Part shown: positions 6,896 to 14,805 of the stretch, one piece after another
Numbering within the stretch: position 1 is the first letter of the stretch
Layout of the letters: every line of letters begins with the position of its first letter
DNA from: an uncultured Clostridia bacterium
GTDB taxonomy: Bacteria > Bacillota > Clostridia > Oscillospirales > Ruminococcaceae
Assembly (NCBI GenBank): GCA_945867255.1
Contig: CAMBHV010000005.1
Location: 1 to 19,364 of the forward strand
Direction: 5' to 3'
DNA: 19,364 nucleotides
Notes under the pieces: generated by a model
What the model saw: only the letters and a program-made list of their open reading frames with translations
What the model was told of the DNA's origin: nothing
Databases searched by the model: none
Made by a program: the position numbers and the translations under genes

Positions 6896-8008
6896 ATGAC
6901 AAAAATTACGATTTTTTCCGGGTTTCTTGGCGCAGGCAAAACCACGCTCATCAAAAAATTGATCGCAGACGGATATGCCGACGAAAAACTGGTGCTCATT
7001 GAAAATGAGTTTGGTGAAATCGGCATCGACGGTGGGTTTCTGAAAGAGGCCGGCATTCAAATCACCGAAATGAATTCCGGCTGCATCTGCTGCAGCCTTG
7101 TAGGAGACTTTGGAAAAGCCCTGCAAAAGGTGCTGGCAGAATATGCACCGGACCGCATTCTCATCGAGCCCTCAGGTGTGGGCAAGCTTTCCGATGTGAT
7201 TGCAGCGGTACAGGCTCTGCATGCCGATGTGGAGCTGGCAGGCTTTGTCACTGTGGCCGATGCAGGCAAAGTAAAGCTGTATATGAAAAACTTTGGCGAG
7301 TTTTATAACAACCAGATCGAACACGCCAGCGCCATCATCCTAAGCCGCACTCAGAATATCAGCGCAGAAAAATTGGCCGCTGCGGTGGAACTTTTGCGTC
7401 AGAAAAACCCCAATGCCCCCATCGTTACCACCCCGTGGGACGAACTTTCCGGTGCACAGCTGCTGGACGCCATGGAACGCCGTGATACCCTTCTGGCGCA
7501 GCTGGCCGAAGAAGTGGCACATCAGCATGCACACCATCACGGACATGAAGACGGCTGCACCTGTGAAGCGTGTCAGCACGATCATGAAGCACATGAACAT
7601 CATCATGAGCATGATGCGCACGAACACGAGCATGCGCACGAACATTGTCATGAACATGATGCCCATGGGCACGAACACCATCACTCCCATGACGATGCCT
7701 GTGGCTGCGGCCATTCTCATGAAGGCCATCATCATGCAGATGAAGTGTTCCAAAGTTTTGGCGGTGAAACGCCCCGCACCTATACGCAAGCCGAATTGCA
7801 AGACGCTTTTGATGCGCTGGATTCCGGCGAATACGGTGCTGTGCTGCGTGCCAAGGGCATTGTTGCCGGGCCGCAGGGCTGGTTCCATTTCGATTATGTC
7901 CCGGGCGAGGGCAGTGTCCGTTCCGGTGCGCCGGATTACACCGGCCGCATCTGCGTGATCGGATCGGGGCTGAACGAAAGCGCGCTGCGCGAATTGTTCC
8001 ATCTGTAA
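6896..8008 (+). CDS. COG0523/CobW-type GTPase with CxCC motif and His-rich metal-binding linker
   Basis: A 370-residue G3E GTPase of the COG0523 group, putative metal chaperones or insertases (zinc, cobalt or nickel). Walker A is GFLGAGKTT (9-17), the metal motif is GCICC (62-66, CxCC), the switch region is LIEPSG (89-94), and the usual NKxD is replaced by LSRTQ (149-153). Residues 209-280 hold about 31 His and 6 Cys (CTCEAC, CGCG), followed by a CobW C-terminal domain (about 283-370). ATG 6896 is chosen from AAAGAGAGG (6881-6889) and because Walker A then sits at the N-terminus as in the family; longer readings run into the acetyltransferase. The second CobW gene follows after 12 bases. The His block implies metal storage or delivery; zinc is my best guess but no Zur-like site was seen. 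Confidence 0.93.
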   Translation: MTKITIFSGFLGAGKTTLIKKLIADGYADEKLVLIENEFGEIGIDGGFLKEAGIQITEMNSGCICCSLVGDFGKALQKVLAEYAPDRILIEPSGVGKLSDVIAAVQALHADVELAGFVTVADAGKVKLYMKNFGEFYNNQIEHASAIILSRTQNISAEKLAAAVELLRQKNPNAPIVTTPWDELSGAQLLDAMERRDTLLAQLAEEVAHQHAHHHGHEDGCTCEACQHDHEAHEHHHEHDAHEHEHAHEHCHEHDAHGHEHHHSHDDACGCGHSHEGHHHADEVFQSFGGETPRTYTQAELQDAFDALDSGEYGAVLRAKGIVAGPQGWFHFDYVPGEGSVRSGAPDYTGRICVIGSGLNESALRELFHL

Positions 8009-8020
8009 AGGAGGGCGGCA

Positions 8021-8962
8021 ATGTCTGTTCCGCTTTATGTGTTTCTCGGTTTTCTGGAAGCCGGGAAAACAAGTTTTATTCAGGAAACTTTGGAAGACCC
8101 GGATTTCAATACCGGGGAAAAAACACTGCTTGTCCTTTGTGAGGACGGAGAAATAGAGTATGAACCGCAAAAATTTGCCGGTGGCAATGTAACCGTCCTT
8201 TCTGTGGAAAGCCAGCAGCAGCTGACACAAAGCCTGTTTCAGGATTATATGAAGCAGCACCGCGTGGACAGAGTGCTTGTAGAATACAACGGCATGTGGC
8301 CCGTACAGGCGCTGTATGATGCACTTCCCAAAACCTGGGAAATTTTCCAGATGATGACGGTAGCTGATTCCACTACATTTCCTTCCTACCTTGCCAATAT
8401 GCGGCAGCTTGCCGTGGAAAAAATGCAGGAGCCGGATGTTGTTATCTTCAACCGTGTGACGCAAGCTACGGACAAGGCTACCCTGCACCGCGCCGTGCGC
8501 ATGGTCAACCGGCGCGCGCAAATTCTGTTCGAAACGGTAGACGGCGAAGTAGAGCCGGACACGATTGTGGATGAGCTTCCCTTTGACATGAATGCAGACG
8601 TGGTAGAGATCGGCGATGAGGACTACGGCCTGTTTTATATCGATATTTTCGATAACGTAAAAAAATACCTGGGCAAAACCATCCGCTTCAAGGCCTATGT
8701 GTGCCAAACAAAGCGCGTGCCGGAAGGCTGCTTTGTAGCGGGGCGCTTTGGCATGACATGCTGCGCAGAAGACATCTCGTTCATTGGGCTCATTTGCGAG
8801 GCAGAAAATGCAAAGCAACTCAAACACCGCACCTGGGTAACCGTAACAGCAAAAGTCACTGTAAAAAAGCATGCCATCTATCAGGGCCCCGGCCCCTGGC
8901 TGGTGGCCGAGAGCGTAACGCCCGCCCAGCCGCCACAGGACGAACTTGTTTATTTTGTGTAA
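8021..8962 (+). CDS. CobW-like GTPase fused to a YcgQ/DUF1980-like C-terminal domain
   Basis: A 313-residue protein. The N-terminal ~190 residues are a G3E-type GTPase: Walker A GFLEAGKTS (10-18), EYNGMW (88-93) where relatives have ExSG, and FNRVTQATD (143-151) near the NKxD position. The CxCC motif is absent; LCEDGEIEYEP stands where it would come up. The C-terminal part from about 204 (YGLFYIDIF, GKTIRFKAYVCQTK, FVAGRFGMTCCAEDISFIG) strongly resembles the C-terminal half of the YcgQ/TIGR03943 family, including the paired cysteines (Cys247-Cys248) in GMTCCAED. In Bacillus, ycgQ is part of the Zur regulon and is paired with a permease; no permease is present here. The start ATG 8021 follows AAAGGAGGG (8007-8015). 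It is very likely one operon with the previous gene. Confidence 0.88.
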   Translation: MSVPLYVFLGFLEAGKTSFIQETLEDPDFNTGEKTLLVLCEDGEIEYEPQKFAGGNVTVLSVESQQQLTQSLFQDYMKQHRVDRVLVEYNGMWPVQALYDALPKTWEIFQMMTVADSTTFPSYLANMRQLAVEKMQEPDVVIFNRVTQATDKATLHRAVRMVNRRAQILFETVDGEVEPDTIVDELPFDMNADVVEIGDEDYGLFYIDIFDNVKKYLGKTIRFKAYVCQTKRVPEGCFVAGRFGMTCCAEDISFIGLICEAENAKQLKHRTWVTVTAKVTVKKHAIYQGPGPWLVAESVTPAQPPQDELVYFV

Positions 8963-8996
8963 AGAAAACGCCTTTAGGCCGCAGTGCCTGGCCATC

Positions 8997-9025
8997 TGGC
9001 CCCGTGCGCCGCGCGGGGCCATTTC
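8997..9025 (+). terminator. GC-rich hairpin between the CobW pair and the phospholipase-like gene
   Basis: TGGCCCCG (8997-9004) and CGGGGCCA (9014-9021) form a perfect 8-bp stem with a 9-base loop, followed by a short T-rich tail TTTCTT (9022-9027) that leads straight into the AAGGAGG of the next gene. It may end the CobW transcript or let only part of it pass into the downstream gene; I see no separate promoter between. Confidence 0.55.
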
Positions 9026-9041
9026 TTAAGGAGGAAACAAT

Positions 9042-9701
9042 ATGGCATCCTGGATGGTACATCTTCGCGTGGCACAGGCTTTGTGCACCCCATTTACAAA
9101 CACGCCACAGGAGACTACGGCCTACTATGTGGGCGCGGTTGGGCCAGATTGCGGCGTCTACATCTCTGAAAACGTGTTCGACCCGCCTACACAGGTCACG
9201 CATTGGGCACCGGATGGATATAAACGCAACTGCGGTGCAACGGCATTTCGCGCCGCTTATCTGGATGGTAAAACTCTTTCTCCAAAGGCGCGCGCCTTTT
9301 ATGCCGCCTATTATATCCATCTTCTGACAGATCGTGCATGGGTACGTGACATCGTCGAACCCGTGCGTGCCACGGTGGGCACGGGTTTCGGCACACCGGA
9401 GGATATCGCCCTTACGCTGGAACAGAAAAAAGATTGGTACGGGCTGGACATGGAGTTTCTTGCGGAACACCCCGGCTTTGAACCTTTGCAGGTATTGGCA
9501 GGCGCCGGAAATTTTGCAAATGAATATCTGCCCTATTACGGGCCCGATACTCTGGCTGCCCAGATGAAAAACATTGTAGAATACTATCGCACAGGCACCG
9601 TCCCTCTTGGGCATACATACCGTTATCTGACAAAGCAGGGTATGGATGCCTTCATCGCGCGGAATGTCTGCGAAATCCGCCCGTTTTTACTGGGGCTCTG
9701 A
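9042..9701 (+). CDS. Zinc-dependent phospholipase C-like hydrolase
   Basis: A 219-residue protein resembling the zinc-dependent phospholipase C family (PF00882). It starts MASWMVHLRVAQAL, then GAVGPDCG (31-38), VTHWAPD (52-58) and YYIHLLTDRAW (90-100). His7, Asp36, His54, His93 and Asp97 are the likely metal ligands by analogy with that fold, which is all-helical and binds up to three zinc ions. No signal peptide is seen, so it is probably cytoplasmic, unlike the secreted clostridial alpha-toxins; do not read toxin activity into it. ATG 9042 is supported by TAAGGAGG (9027-9034) with 7 bases of spacing. It follows two putative metal-chaperone GTPases, so a zinc-enzyme/chaperone link is conceivable. 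Family assignment rests on motifs only. Confidence 0.68.
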   Translation: MASWMVHLRVAQALCTPFTNTPQETTAYYVGAVGPDCGVYISENVFDPPTQVTHWAPDGYKRNCGATAFRAAYLDGKTLSPKARAFYAAYYIHLLTDRAWVRDIVEPVRATVGTGFGTPEDIALTLEQKKDWYGLDMEFLAEHPGFEPLQVLAGAGNFANEYLPYYGPDTLAAQMKNIVEYYRTGTVPLGHTYRYLTKQGMDAFIARNVCEIRPFLLGL

Positions 9702-10087
9702 CATGGGCCATGGAAAGCAGCAGGCCTTATCGGAGATGAGTCGAAAAACTCTTCTTATAAATTCCCGACATCCCTTCTTATTCCAGAAGAGCAGGGTTTC
9801 TTCTGCATACGGCGCAAACACGCAAGACAGGCAAGGCGCGAAGGATAGCCCTCCCTCAAAGAAAAGCAGCGGTGCACAGTGTGCGATGCTGCCAGAAATC
9901 ATCCTACCGCGCCGGCGCCCACCACAGCTGTGCAGCAGATTTCATATGAAAATCAATAAAGAGAACTCTCCTTCCGCAACAAGCTGCGGTATTCCAGCAA
10001 GAGCATTTTCTCTCCACCGCGCGTAATGAGGCTGTCTGGGTGCCACACGCCTTTTCGGATTTCGAACATGCTATAAGATAAAATAAA
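9702..10087. other. Convergent intergenic gap, no gene supported
   Basis: About 390 bases between the phospholipase-like gene and the terminator of the minus-strand nanE operon. Open frames exist on both strands (for example + up to 10026, and - 9687-9902) but lack ribosome binding sites, family motifs or credible composition. Small inverted repeats are present (CAGAAGA/TCTTCTG at 9784-9805; CACAGCTGTG at 9923-9932) without T-runs. It could hold a decayed gene; I cannot name one. No clear terminator for the plus-strand gene was found. Confidence 0.5.
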
Positions 10088-10115
10088 AAGCTGCGTGCCT
10101 GTCGGCACGCAGCTT
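10088..10115 (-). terminator. Strong intrinsic terminator of the transporter-nanE operon
   Basis: A perfect 12-bp stem: AAGCTGCGTGCC (10088-10099) and GGCACGCAGCTT (10104-10115) with loop TGTC. Read on the minus strand it is followed by TTTTTATTTTAT, a good U-tract, 9 bases after the nanE stop. On the plus strand it is followed by CTTGTTTTCTT, so it may also stop incoming transcription from the left half. Confidence 0.9.
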
Positions 10116-10124
10116 CTTGTTTTC

Positions 10125-10844
10125 TTAATGAACGGCACGCCATCGCCGATTACAGGAAACAAAGCGCTCTGTAATCAGATGGGGCCTTGTCACTGCAGAC
10201 CCGATGGTTACCATATCGGCCCCGGCATCCAGAACAGCCTGCAAATCGGCCAGTTCCCAAATATGCCCCTCGCCGTTCACCGGCAGGCTGACAGCCTGCT
10301 TCAAATCTCGAATCAGCTGAAGATCCGGCTTTTCACCCTTTCTGTCCAGGCTGCTGCGGGTATAGCCGCTGAGGGTGGTGGAGATGATATCCACAAGGCC
10401 CGTGTTTGCCACTGCCACGCCTTCTTCCAGCGTGGCCAGGTCCGCCATGATGGCAATATCCGGCCATCGGGTGTGAATCTGTTCCAACATCTCCGTCAAC
10501 TGTGCCAAGCCACGATTGGGGCGGATGGTACAATCGATACCCAGAATATCTGCGCCTGCCTCGATTACTTCCTGCGCACGCTGCACAGTTGGCGTGATAT
10601 ACACCGCATCCAGCGGGTCTTCCCCCTCGGGAAAATCCTTATAGATGCCCACAATGGGTTTGTCCGTCACGGGACGGATGGCACGGATGTCCTGCGGCCA
10701 GCAGGCCCGCAGGCCTTCCGCACCGCCCAATAGTACACTTTGTGCCATCACGCGCATATTCTGCGGGCCATACAGCGGCGTGTCCTCATAGGCCTGCACG
10801 CTAATAATGGTTTTCCCCAGCAGTTGTTCTACCACAGGTTTCAT
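10125..10844 (-). CDS. nanE: N-acetylmannosamine-6-phosphate 2-epimerase
   Basis: A 239-residue TIM-barrel enzyme that interconverts ManNAc-6-phosphate and GlcNAc-6-phosphate, a step of sialic acid and ManNAc breakdown in the cytosol. Family motifs appear in order: IISVQA (13-18), GGAEGLR (40-46), PIVGIYK with Lys69 as the expected catalytic base, YITPT (82-86), GIDCT (102-106), TTLSGYT (156-162), NGEGHIW with Glu192 as the expected acidic partner, and TIGSAVTRP (213-221). DCT replaces the commoner DAT. The start lies 13 bases after the permease stop; the ribosome site is a G-rich GACGGGGGG, weaker than elsewhere. It is last in an operon with an ABC importer. The partner genes nanA, nanK, nagA and nagB are not in this window. 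Confidence 0.94.
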   Translation of the reverse strand: MKPVVEQLLGKTIISVQAYEDTPLYGPQNMRVMAQSVLLGGAEGLRACWPQDIRAIRPVTDKPIVGIYKDFPEGEDPLDAVYITPTVQRAQEVIEAGADILGIDCTIRPNRGLAQLTEMLEQIHTRWPDIAIMADLATLEEGVAVANTGLVDIISTTLSGYTRSSLDRKGEKPDLQLIRDLKQAVSLPVNGEGHIWELADLQAVLDAGADMVTIGSAVTRPHLITERFVSCNRRWRAVH

Positions 10845-10857
10845 GATATGCCCCCCG

Positions 10858-12510
10858 TCAAAGCGTAACGTCCTTAGACTTGGACACCTTCATAAAGATG
10901 CACAAAGATACCACCGTCGTCAAGGAAAGAATCGTTGCCAATGCGGCAGCAATACCATCGTTACCGCGCGATACATATACATAGATGGCCAGCGTCAAAG
11001 TCTGCGTGCGCACCGTATACAAGCAAATAGCCGTAGAAAGTTCCGTGATAATGGTCACCCAGCTCAAAATGGCACCGGAAATAATACCGTTTGCCATCAT
11101 CGGCACCGTGATCAGGAAGAAGGTCTTTACCTTGGATGCACCCAAAGAGATGGCAGCCTCCTCTACCGTGATAGGGATCTGCTGCAAAGTAGCCACCGAG
11201 CTTCGTATCGTATACGGCAAGCGCCGAATTACAAGGGCAATGATCATGATGATCATCGTACCGGTTAAAATGAGCGGTTTCTGGTTGAACGCCATAATCA
11301 GGGCAATGCCCACTACGCTGCCGGGAATGATATACGGCAGCATACTCATAATATCAATGACGTTATTGGCTGTATTTTTGCGCCGAACCACCAGATACGC
11401 CACCAGAACGGCCATCAAAATAATCAGTGCCAACGCGCCAAGGCCAATCACAAATGTATTCTTGATGGCGCTGCCCGCCACCTCCAGTGCCGAACGGTAA
11501 CTGTCCAGTGAATAGCCCGGGACAAATGCCTTGCCCGATGTCTTTCGGAATGACTGATACAGAATGTACACCTGGGGCATAAATGCCACAGCCACCACAC
11601 CATACGCAAAGATATGGATCAGCACATTAAAAGGCCCTTTGGCTTTGCGGCGCTCAATGGGATGAAGCGCGTTCATGGTAAACGAAAAACGGTTGGCCGT
11701 GCGCTTTTGCAGCAAAAACACCACCGTGGTGATAACAATGGCAATCACCGACGTTGCGCAGGCAAAGCCATAGTCGCCGCCCGCCGTCTCTGAGAAGAAT
11801 GCATTATAAATCTCCACAGGGAATGTGCGGTAGCCCTGCCCAATCAAGAGCGGGGTACCAAAGTCTGCAAAGGCGCGCATAAACACCAGCAACGTAGCCG
11901 CCAGAATGGTAGGCATACAAAGCGGCAAAATCACCTTGAAAAAGCGCTTTGCACCTTTACAGCCCATATTTTCCGAAGCTTCCAACAGGGAGTTATCAAT
12001 ATTCTTCATTGCGCCGGATACATACAGGAATACCAGCGGGAAAAGCTGCAAAGACAGCACCAGCAAGATACCATTGAACCCATAGATACTCGGCAAGGTA
12101 ATACCAAGAAGCGACTTAATCGCTTTTCGAATCAGGCCGGAATTTCCCAGAAGAAGAATCCAGGAGTAAGCGCCGATAAACGGGGCTGACATGCTGCACA
12201 GAATAATGATGATCTGCAAAAAGCCCCGGCCTCTGATATAGTACATATTATATACATAAGCCAGCGGCACACCGATCACCAGCGTAATAACAGTAGCAGC
12301 CACCGACACCTTAAAGGAATTCCACAAGGTGGAAAGGTAATAACTTTTCCCAAAAAACTTTTCAAAGTATTCTAGGGTAAATGCACCTGTGCTATCAAAT
12401 ACAGACTGTCGAAGCAGGTTAAACAGCGGGTAGATAAGAAATAACAGATAACAGCCCAGAATGGCAAGGGATACGATGACCCACAGGTCAAGTTTTTTCG
12501 TTTTCTTCAT
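10858..12510 (-). CDS. ABC importer permease, two fused membrane domains (FbpB/AfuB type)
   Basis: A 550-residue permease made of two homologous membrane halves fused end to end, as in FbpB, AfuB and similar importers. The first half has membrane segments from about 10 to 280 and the ATPase-contact loop EASENMGCKGAKRFFKVILP. The second half runs from about 300 and has the loop EEAAISLGASKVKTFFLITV. Each loop matches the EAA-G consensus of binding-protein-dependent permeases, so one polypeptide forms the whole channel. About 12 membrane segments can be counted. ATG 12510 follows AGGGGGCGG at a short distance. It lies 18 bases after the ATPase gene and 13 before nanE. Automated pipelines would probably call it an iron permease; the operon content argues for a sugar-related substrate, by inference. 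Confidence 0.92.
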   Translation of the reverse strand: MKKTKKLDLWVIVSLAILGCYLLFLIYPLFNLLRQSVFDSTGAFTLEYFEKFFGKSYYLSTLWNSFKVSVAATVITLVIGVPLAYVYNMYYIRGRGFLQIIIILCSMSAPFIGAYSWILLLGNSGLIRKAIKSLLGITLPSIYGFNGILLVLSLQLFPLVFLYVSGAMKNIDNSLLEASENMGCKGAKRFFKVILPLCMPTILAATLLVFMRAFADFGTPLLIGQGYRTFPVEIYNAFFSETAGGDYGFACATSVIAIVITTVVFLLQKRTANRFSFTMNALHPIERRKAKGPFNVLIHIFAYGVVAVAFMPQVYILYQSFRKTSGKAFVPGYSLDSYRSALEVAGSAIKNTFVIGLGALALIILMAVLVAYLVVRRKNTANNVIDIMSMLPYIIPGSVVGIALIMAFNQKPLILTGTMIIMIIALVIRRLPYTIRSSVATLQQIPITVEEAAISLGASKVKTFFLITVPMMANGIISGAILSWVTIITELSTAICLYTVRTQTLTLAIYVYVSRGNDGIAAALATILSLTTVVSLCIFMKVSKSKDVTL

Positions 12511-12528
12511 AGCACCGCCCCCTGTCTG

Positions 12529-13644
12529 TCAAACCGCATTGTCGTCGCGTACGCCTTCCAGCAGGTTGTGCGCCCCATCTGCGCCGAAAACATTGATTTT
12601 TTCCTTTTTTATTCCGAGGCGGATCACCGTTCCATCCGGAATGACGCTGTCAATCTGGGATTCCTGAACGATCTCGATGCGCTCTCCGTCGTCCATATGG
12701 GCAAAATAATGGGTGTTCAGGCCAAGGAACACACTGCTGTCAATGGTTGCCTTCAAACCCTCTGCATCCTGTGCCGTCTGCAGTACAAATTCTTCCGGAC
12801 GCACTGAAATTTGTACCGGCTGATCTTTTTTCTGCTCGGGCAGAACGTTTTCCATCTCCACCTCAAAGCCTGCGTCAAAGCCGAGAACGGCTTTTCCGTC
12901 CACGACCTTCAATTTGCCGGGCAGAATATTGGAACGGCCAATAAATGTGGCAACAAACAGGTTGGCCGGGCGCTGATAGATATCCTTCGGCGTGCCTACC
13001 TGCTGAATATCGCCCTGGTTCATAACGGCGATACGGTCCGAAACAGCCATAGCTTCTTCCTGATCGTGCGTGACATACACGTTGGTGATGCCCACCGTAT
13101 GCTGAATCTCCTTGATCACGGTACGCATCTCCACACGCAGCTTAGCATCCAGGTTGCTAAGCGGTTCGTCCATCAAAAGCACATCAGGTTTTATTACCAG
13201 TGCACGCGCCAGTGCCACACGCTGTTGCTGACCACCGGAAAGCCTGTCCGGCATGCGGTCTGCATATTCCTTAATGTGCATCAGTTCCATAAATTTATCG
13301 GTCTCCGCCTGAATGGTCTGCTTGGATTCCTTACGGTTTTTCAGGCCGAAAGCCACGTTATCCCGCACCGTCATATGCGGAAAAATAGCATAGTTCTGAA
13401 ACACCATGCCAATATTTCTCTGGGCAGGATCAATATCATTGATTCGTTTGTCATTGAAGTAGAAATCGCCGCCTTCAATGCTGTTGAACCCTGCTATCAT
13501 TCTCAGAAGCGTCGTTTTTCCACATCCAGATGGACCAAGGAGGGTGAAAAATTCACCCTCCTTGATATCCAGAGACAAATCCGAGATGATTGTATTGTCG
13601 CCGTATTTTTTCACGGCATCCTTGATCCGAATACAAACACTCAT
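12529..13644 (-). CDS. ABC importer ATPase (PotA/FbpC/AfuC type)
   Basis: A 371-residue cytoplasmic ATPase that would power the fused permease encoded next to it. Walker A is GPSGCGKTT (37-45), the Q-loop is VFQNYAIFPH (81-90), the signature is RLSGGQQQR (134-142), Walker B is VLLMDE (155-160) and the H-loop histidine is His193 in VTHDQEEA. The C-terminal ~130 residues fit a TOBE-like regulatory domain (PVQISVRPEEF is the typical stretch), as in PotA, MalK and FbpC. AGGAGA lies 8 bases before the ATG. Subfamily membership does not fix the substrate: this group serves iron, polyamines, thiamine, phosphonates and sugars. Confidence 0.95.
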   Translation of the reverse strand: MSVCIRIKDAVKKYGDNTIISDLSLDIKEGEFFTLLGPSGCGKTTLLRMIAGFNSIEGGDFYFNDKRINDIDPAQRNIGMVFQNYAIFPHMTVRDNVAFGLKNRKESKQTIQAETDKFMELMHIKEYADRMPDRLSGGQQQRVALARALVIKPDVLLMDEPLSNLDAKLRVEMRTVIKEIQHTVGITNVYVTHDQEEAMAVSDRIAVMNQGDIQQVGTPKDIYQRPANLFVATFIGRSNILPGKLKVVDGKAVLGFDAGFEVEMENVLPEQKKDQPVQISVRPEEFVLQTAQDAEGLKATIDSSVFLGLNTHYFAHMDDGERIEIVQESQIDSVIPDGTVIRLGIKKEKINVFGADGAHNLLEGVRDDNAV

Positions 13645-13680
13645 AGTGATTTTCTCCTATTATTTTTTGTTTTCACATCA

Positions 13681-14805
13681 TCAGCCGGTGAGCAAGTCCG
13701 TCCAGCGAGACAGCATGGAATCCTGCTGCTCGGCAACCGCCTGCTGGTCTTCGTATGCCACGTTGATCTCATCAAAGGATGGCATGGCTTCGTTAGCCTG
13801 CGGGATGGATGTCATCGTACCGCGGATAGTGGTTTCCGCCAGAGCCGTCTGGCATTCTTCGCTCAGCAAATAGTCAATAAACAGCTTGGCGTTGTCCATG
13901 TTGGGGGCGTTCTTTACAATCGCCACACCGGCGGGCAGCCACACAGCGCCTTCTTCCGGGTATACCAGAGACAGATCGGCATCCGGATTTTCCGCGTTGT
14001 CAATGATGGCCTGCACCACAGGGTCTTCATAAGAGACGCCTACGGCATACTCGCCATCGATAACGCCCTTGTACACCTGAGAAGAGCTGGACAGGATAAT
14101 GCCGTCCAAGTTCTCGATGAATTTGGCCACATAATCCCATGCTGCATCGCTTTCATAGCATTCGGCAGCCGTCTCGCCCTCGCCCATTACAAGAAGCATG
14201 TTGGTCAGTTCTGCAAATGCGCTGGAAGATGCCGTGGGGTCACCCATGGCAATCTTGCCCTTCAGTTCAGGCTGCAGCAAATCGGCATAGCCATTCACTT
14301 CCACGCCCAGTTCTTCCAGCAGAGTATTGTTCAGAATGAAGCAGCCACTGCCGGACAGGTTGCAATAAGAAACATTGCCATCGGTGTTGTTGCGATAGTT
14401 TTCATCCAGATTCTCTTCATTGGGCGAGATATACGGCTCCCAGAGATCCGGGTGCTGATGGTAGAAGTTGTAATTGATGGCGCCCCAGTTGATATCGGCC
14501 TGCGGGTTCTCTTTTTCTGCCTCGATGCGGGCCAGCACATCGCCGGTGCCCATAGACTGAAGTTCTACCTCAATATTGGGATACTTTTTCATAAAGCCAT
14601 TGGTCAGGCTGCTTTCGATCTGTGTGTCAGAGTTCGGTGAATAGATGACTAACTTGCCTGTAACGTCTTCGGGATTCACTTCACCAGACGTCTGCGTTGC
14701 ATCTGCAGAACCGGTGCTGGTAGAGGACGGCGCAGTATCACCGCCGCAGGATACCAGTATCAGTAGCATCCCCACAACCAAAAATACGCTTAAAAACTTT
14801 TTCAT
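13681..14805 (-). CDS. Extracellular solute-binding lipoprotein (SBP family near FbpA/AfuA/thiamine types)
   Basis: A 374-residue binding protein, first gene of the operon. The N-terminus has a lipoprotein signal: MKK, a hydrophobic run and the lipobox LVSC with Cys20 as the lipid anchor, then a Ser/Thr-rich linker. The mature domain starts at about 50 with KLVIYSPNSD and has the group motif ARIEAEKENPQADINWG (91-107), then ELKGKIAMGDP, typical of the ferric/thiamine/phospho-sugar cluster D-type binding proteins. The tyrosine pair used by ferric-binding members is not evident near the C-terminus, which weakens an iron call. AAAGGAGG (14816-14823) lies 10 bases before the ATG. Ligand unknown; linkage to nanE suggests an amino-sugar or sugar phosphate. 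Confidence 0.92.
   Translation of the reverse strand: MKKFLSVFLVVGMLLILVSCGGDTAPSSTSTGSADATQTSGEVNPEDVTGKLVIYSPNSDTQIESSLTNGFMKKYPNIEVELQSMGTGDVLARIEAEKENPQADINWGAINYNFYHQHPDLWEPYISPNEENLDENYRNNTDGNVSYCNLSGSGCFILNNTLLEELGVEVNGYADLLQPELKGKIAMGDPTASSSAFAELTNMLLVMGEGETAAECYESDAAWDYVAKFIENLDGIILSSSSQVYKGVIDGEYAVGVSYEDPVVQAIIDNAENPDADLSLVYPEEGAVWLPAGVAIVKNAPNMDNAKLFIDYLLSEECQTALAETTIRGTMTSIPQANEAMPSFDEINVAYEDQQAVAEQQDSMLSRWTDLLTG

Noticed and set aside
7520..7735. Tandem-looking CAT/CAC-rich DNA as a repeat array or CRISPR
   Set aside because: There are no constant repeats or regular spacers. It is coding sequence for a His-rich linker.
7340..9022. A 560-codon open frame on the minus strand across both CobW genes
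   Set aside because: It is antisense to two clearly homologous GTPase genes. Its Met/His/Phe-rich stretch is just the complement of the His-rich linker, and it has no family motif or credible start site.
9687..10026. Small open frames on both strands of the convergent gap as genes
   Set aside because: No ribosome binding sites, no family motifs and unlikely composition; left as unexplained intergenic sequence.
12811..14640. A 609-codon open frame on the plus strand across the binding protein and ATPase genes
   Set aside because: It is antisense to well-supported transporter genes, shows no recognisable domain, and is best explained by codon bias of the true strand.
10858..14805. Calling the ABC importer a ferric iron transporter
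   Set aside because: The architecture is shared by importers of many substrates, the ferric-type tyrosine pair is not evident, and nanE is in the same operon.
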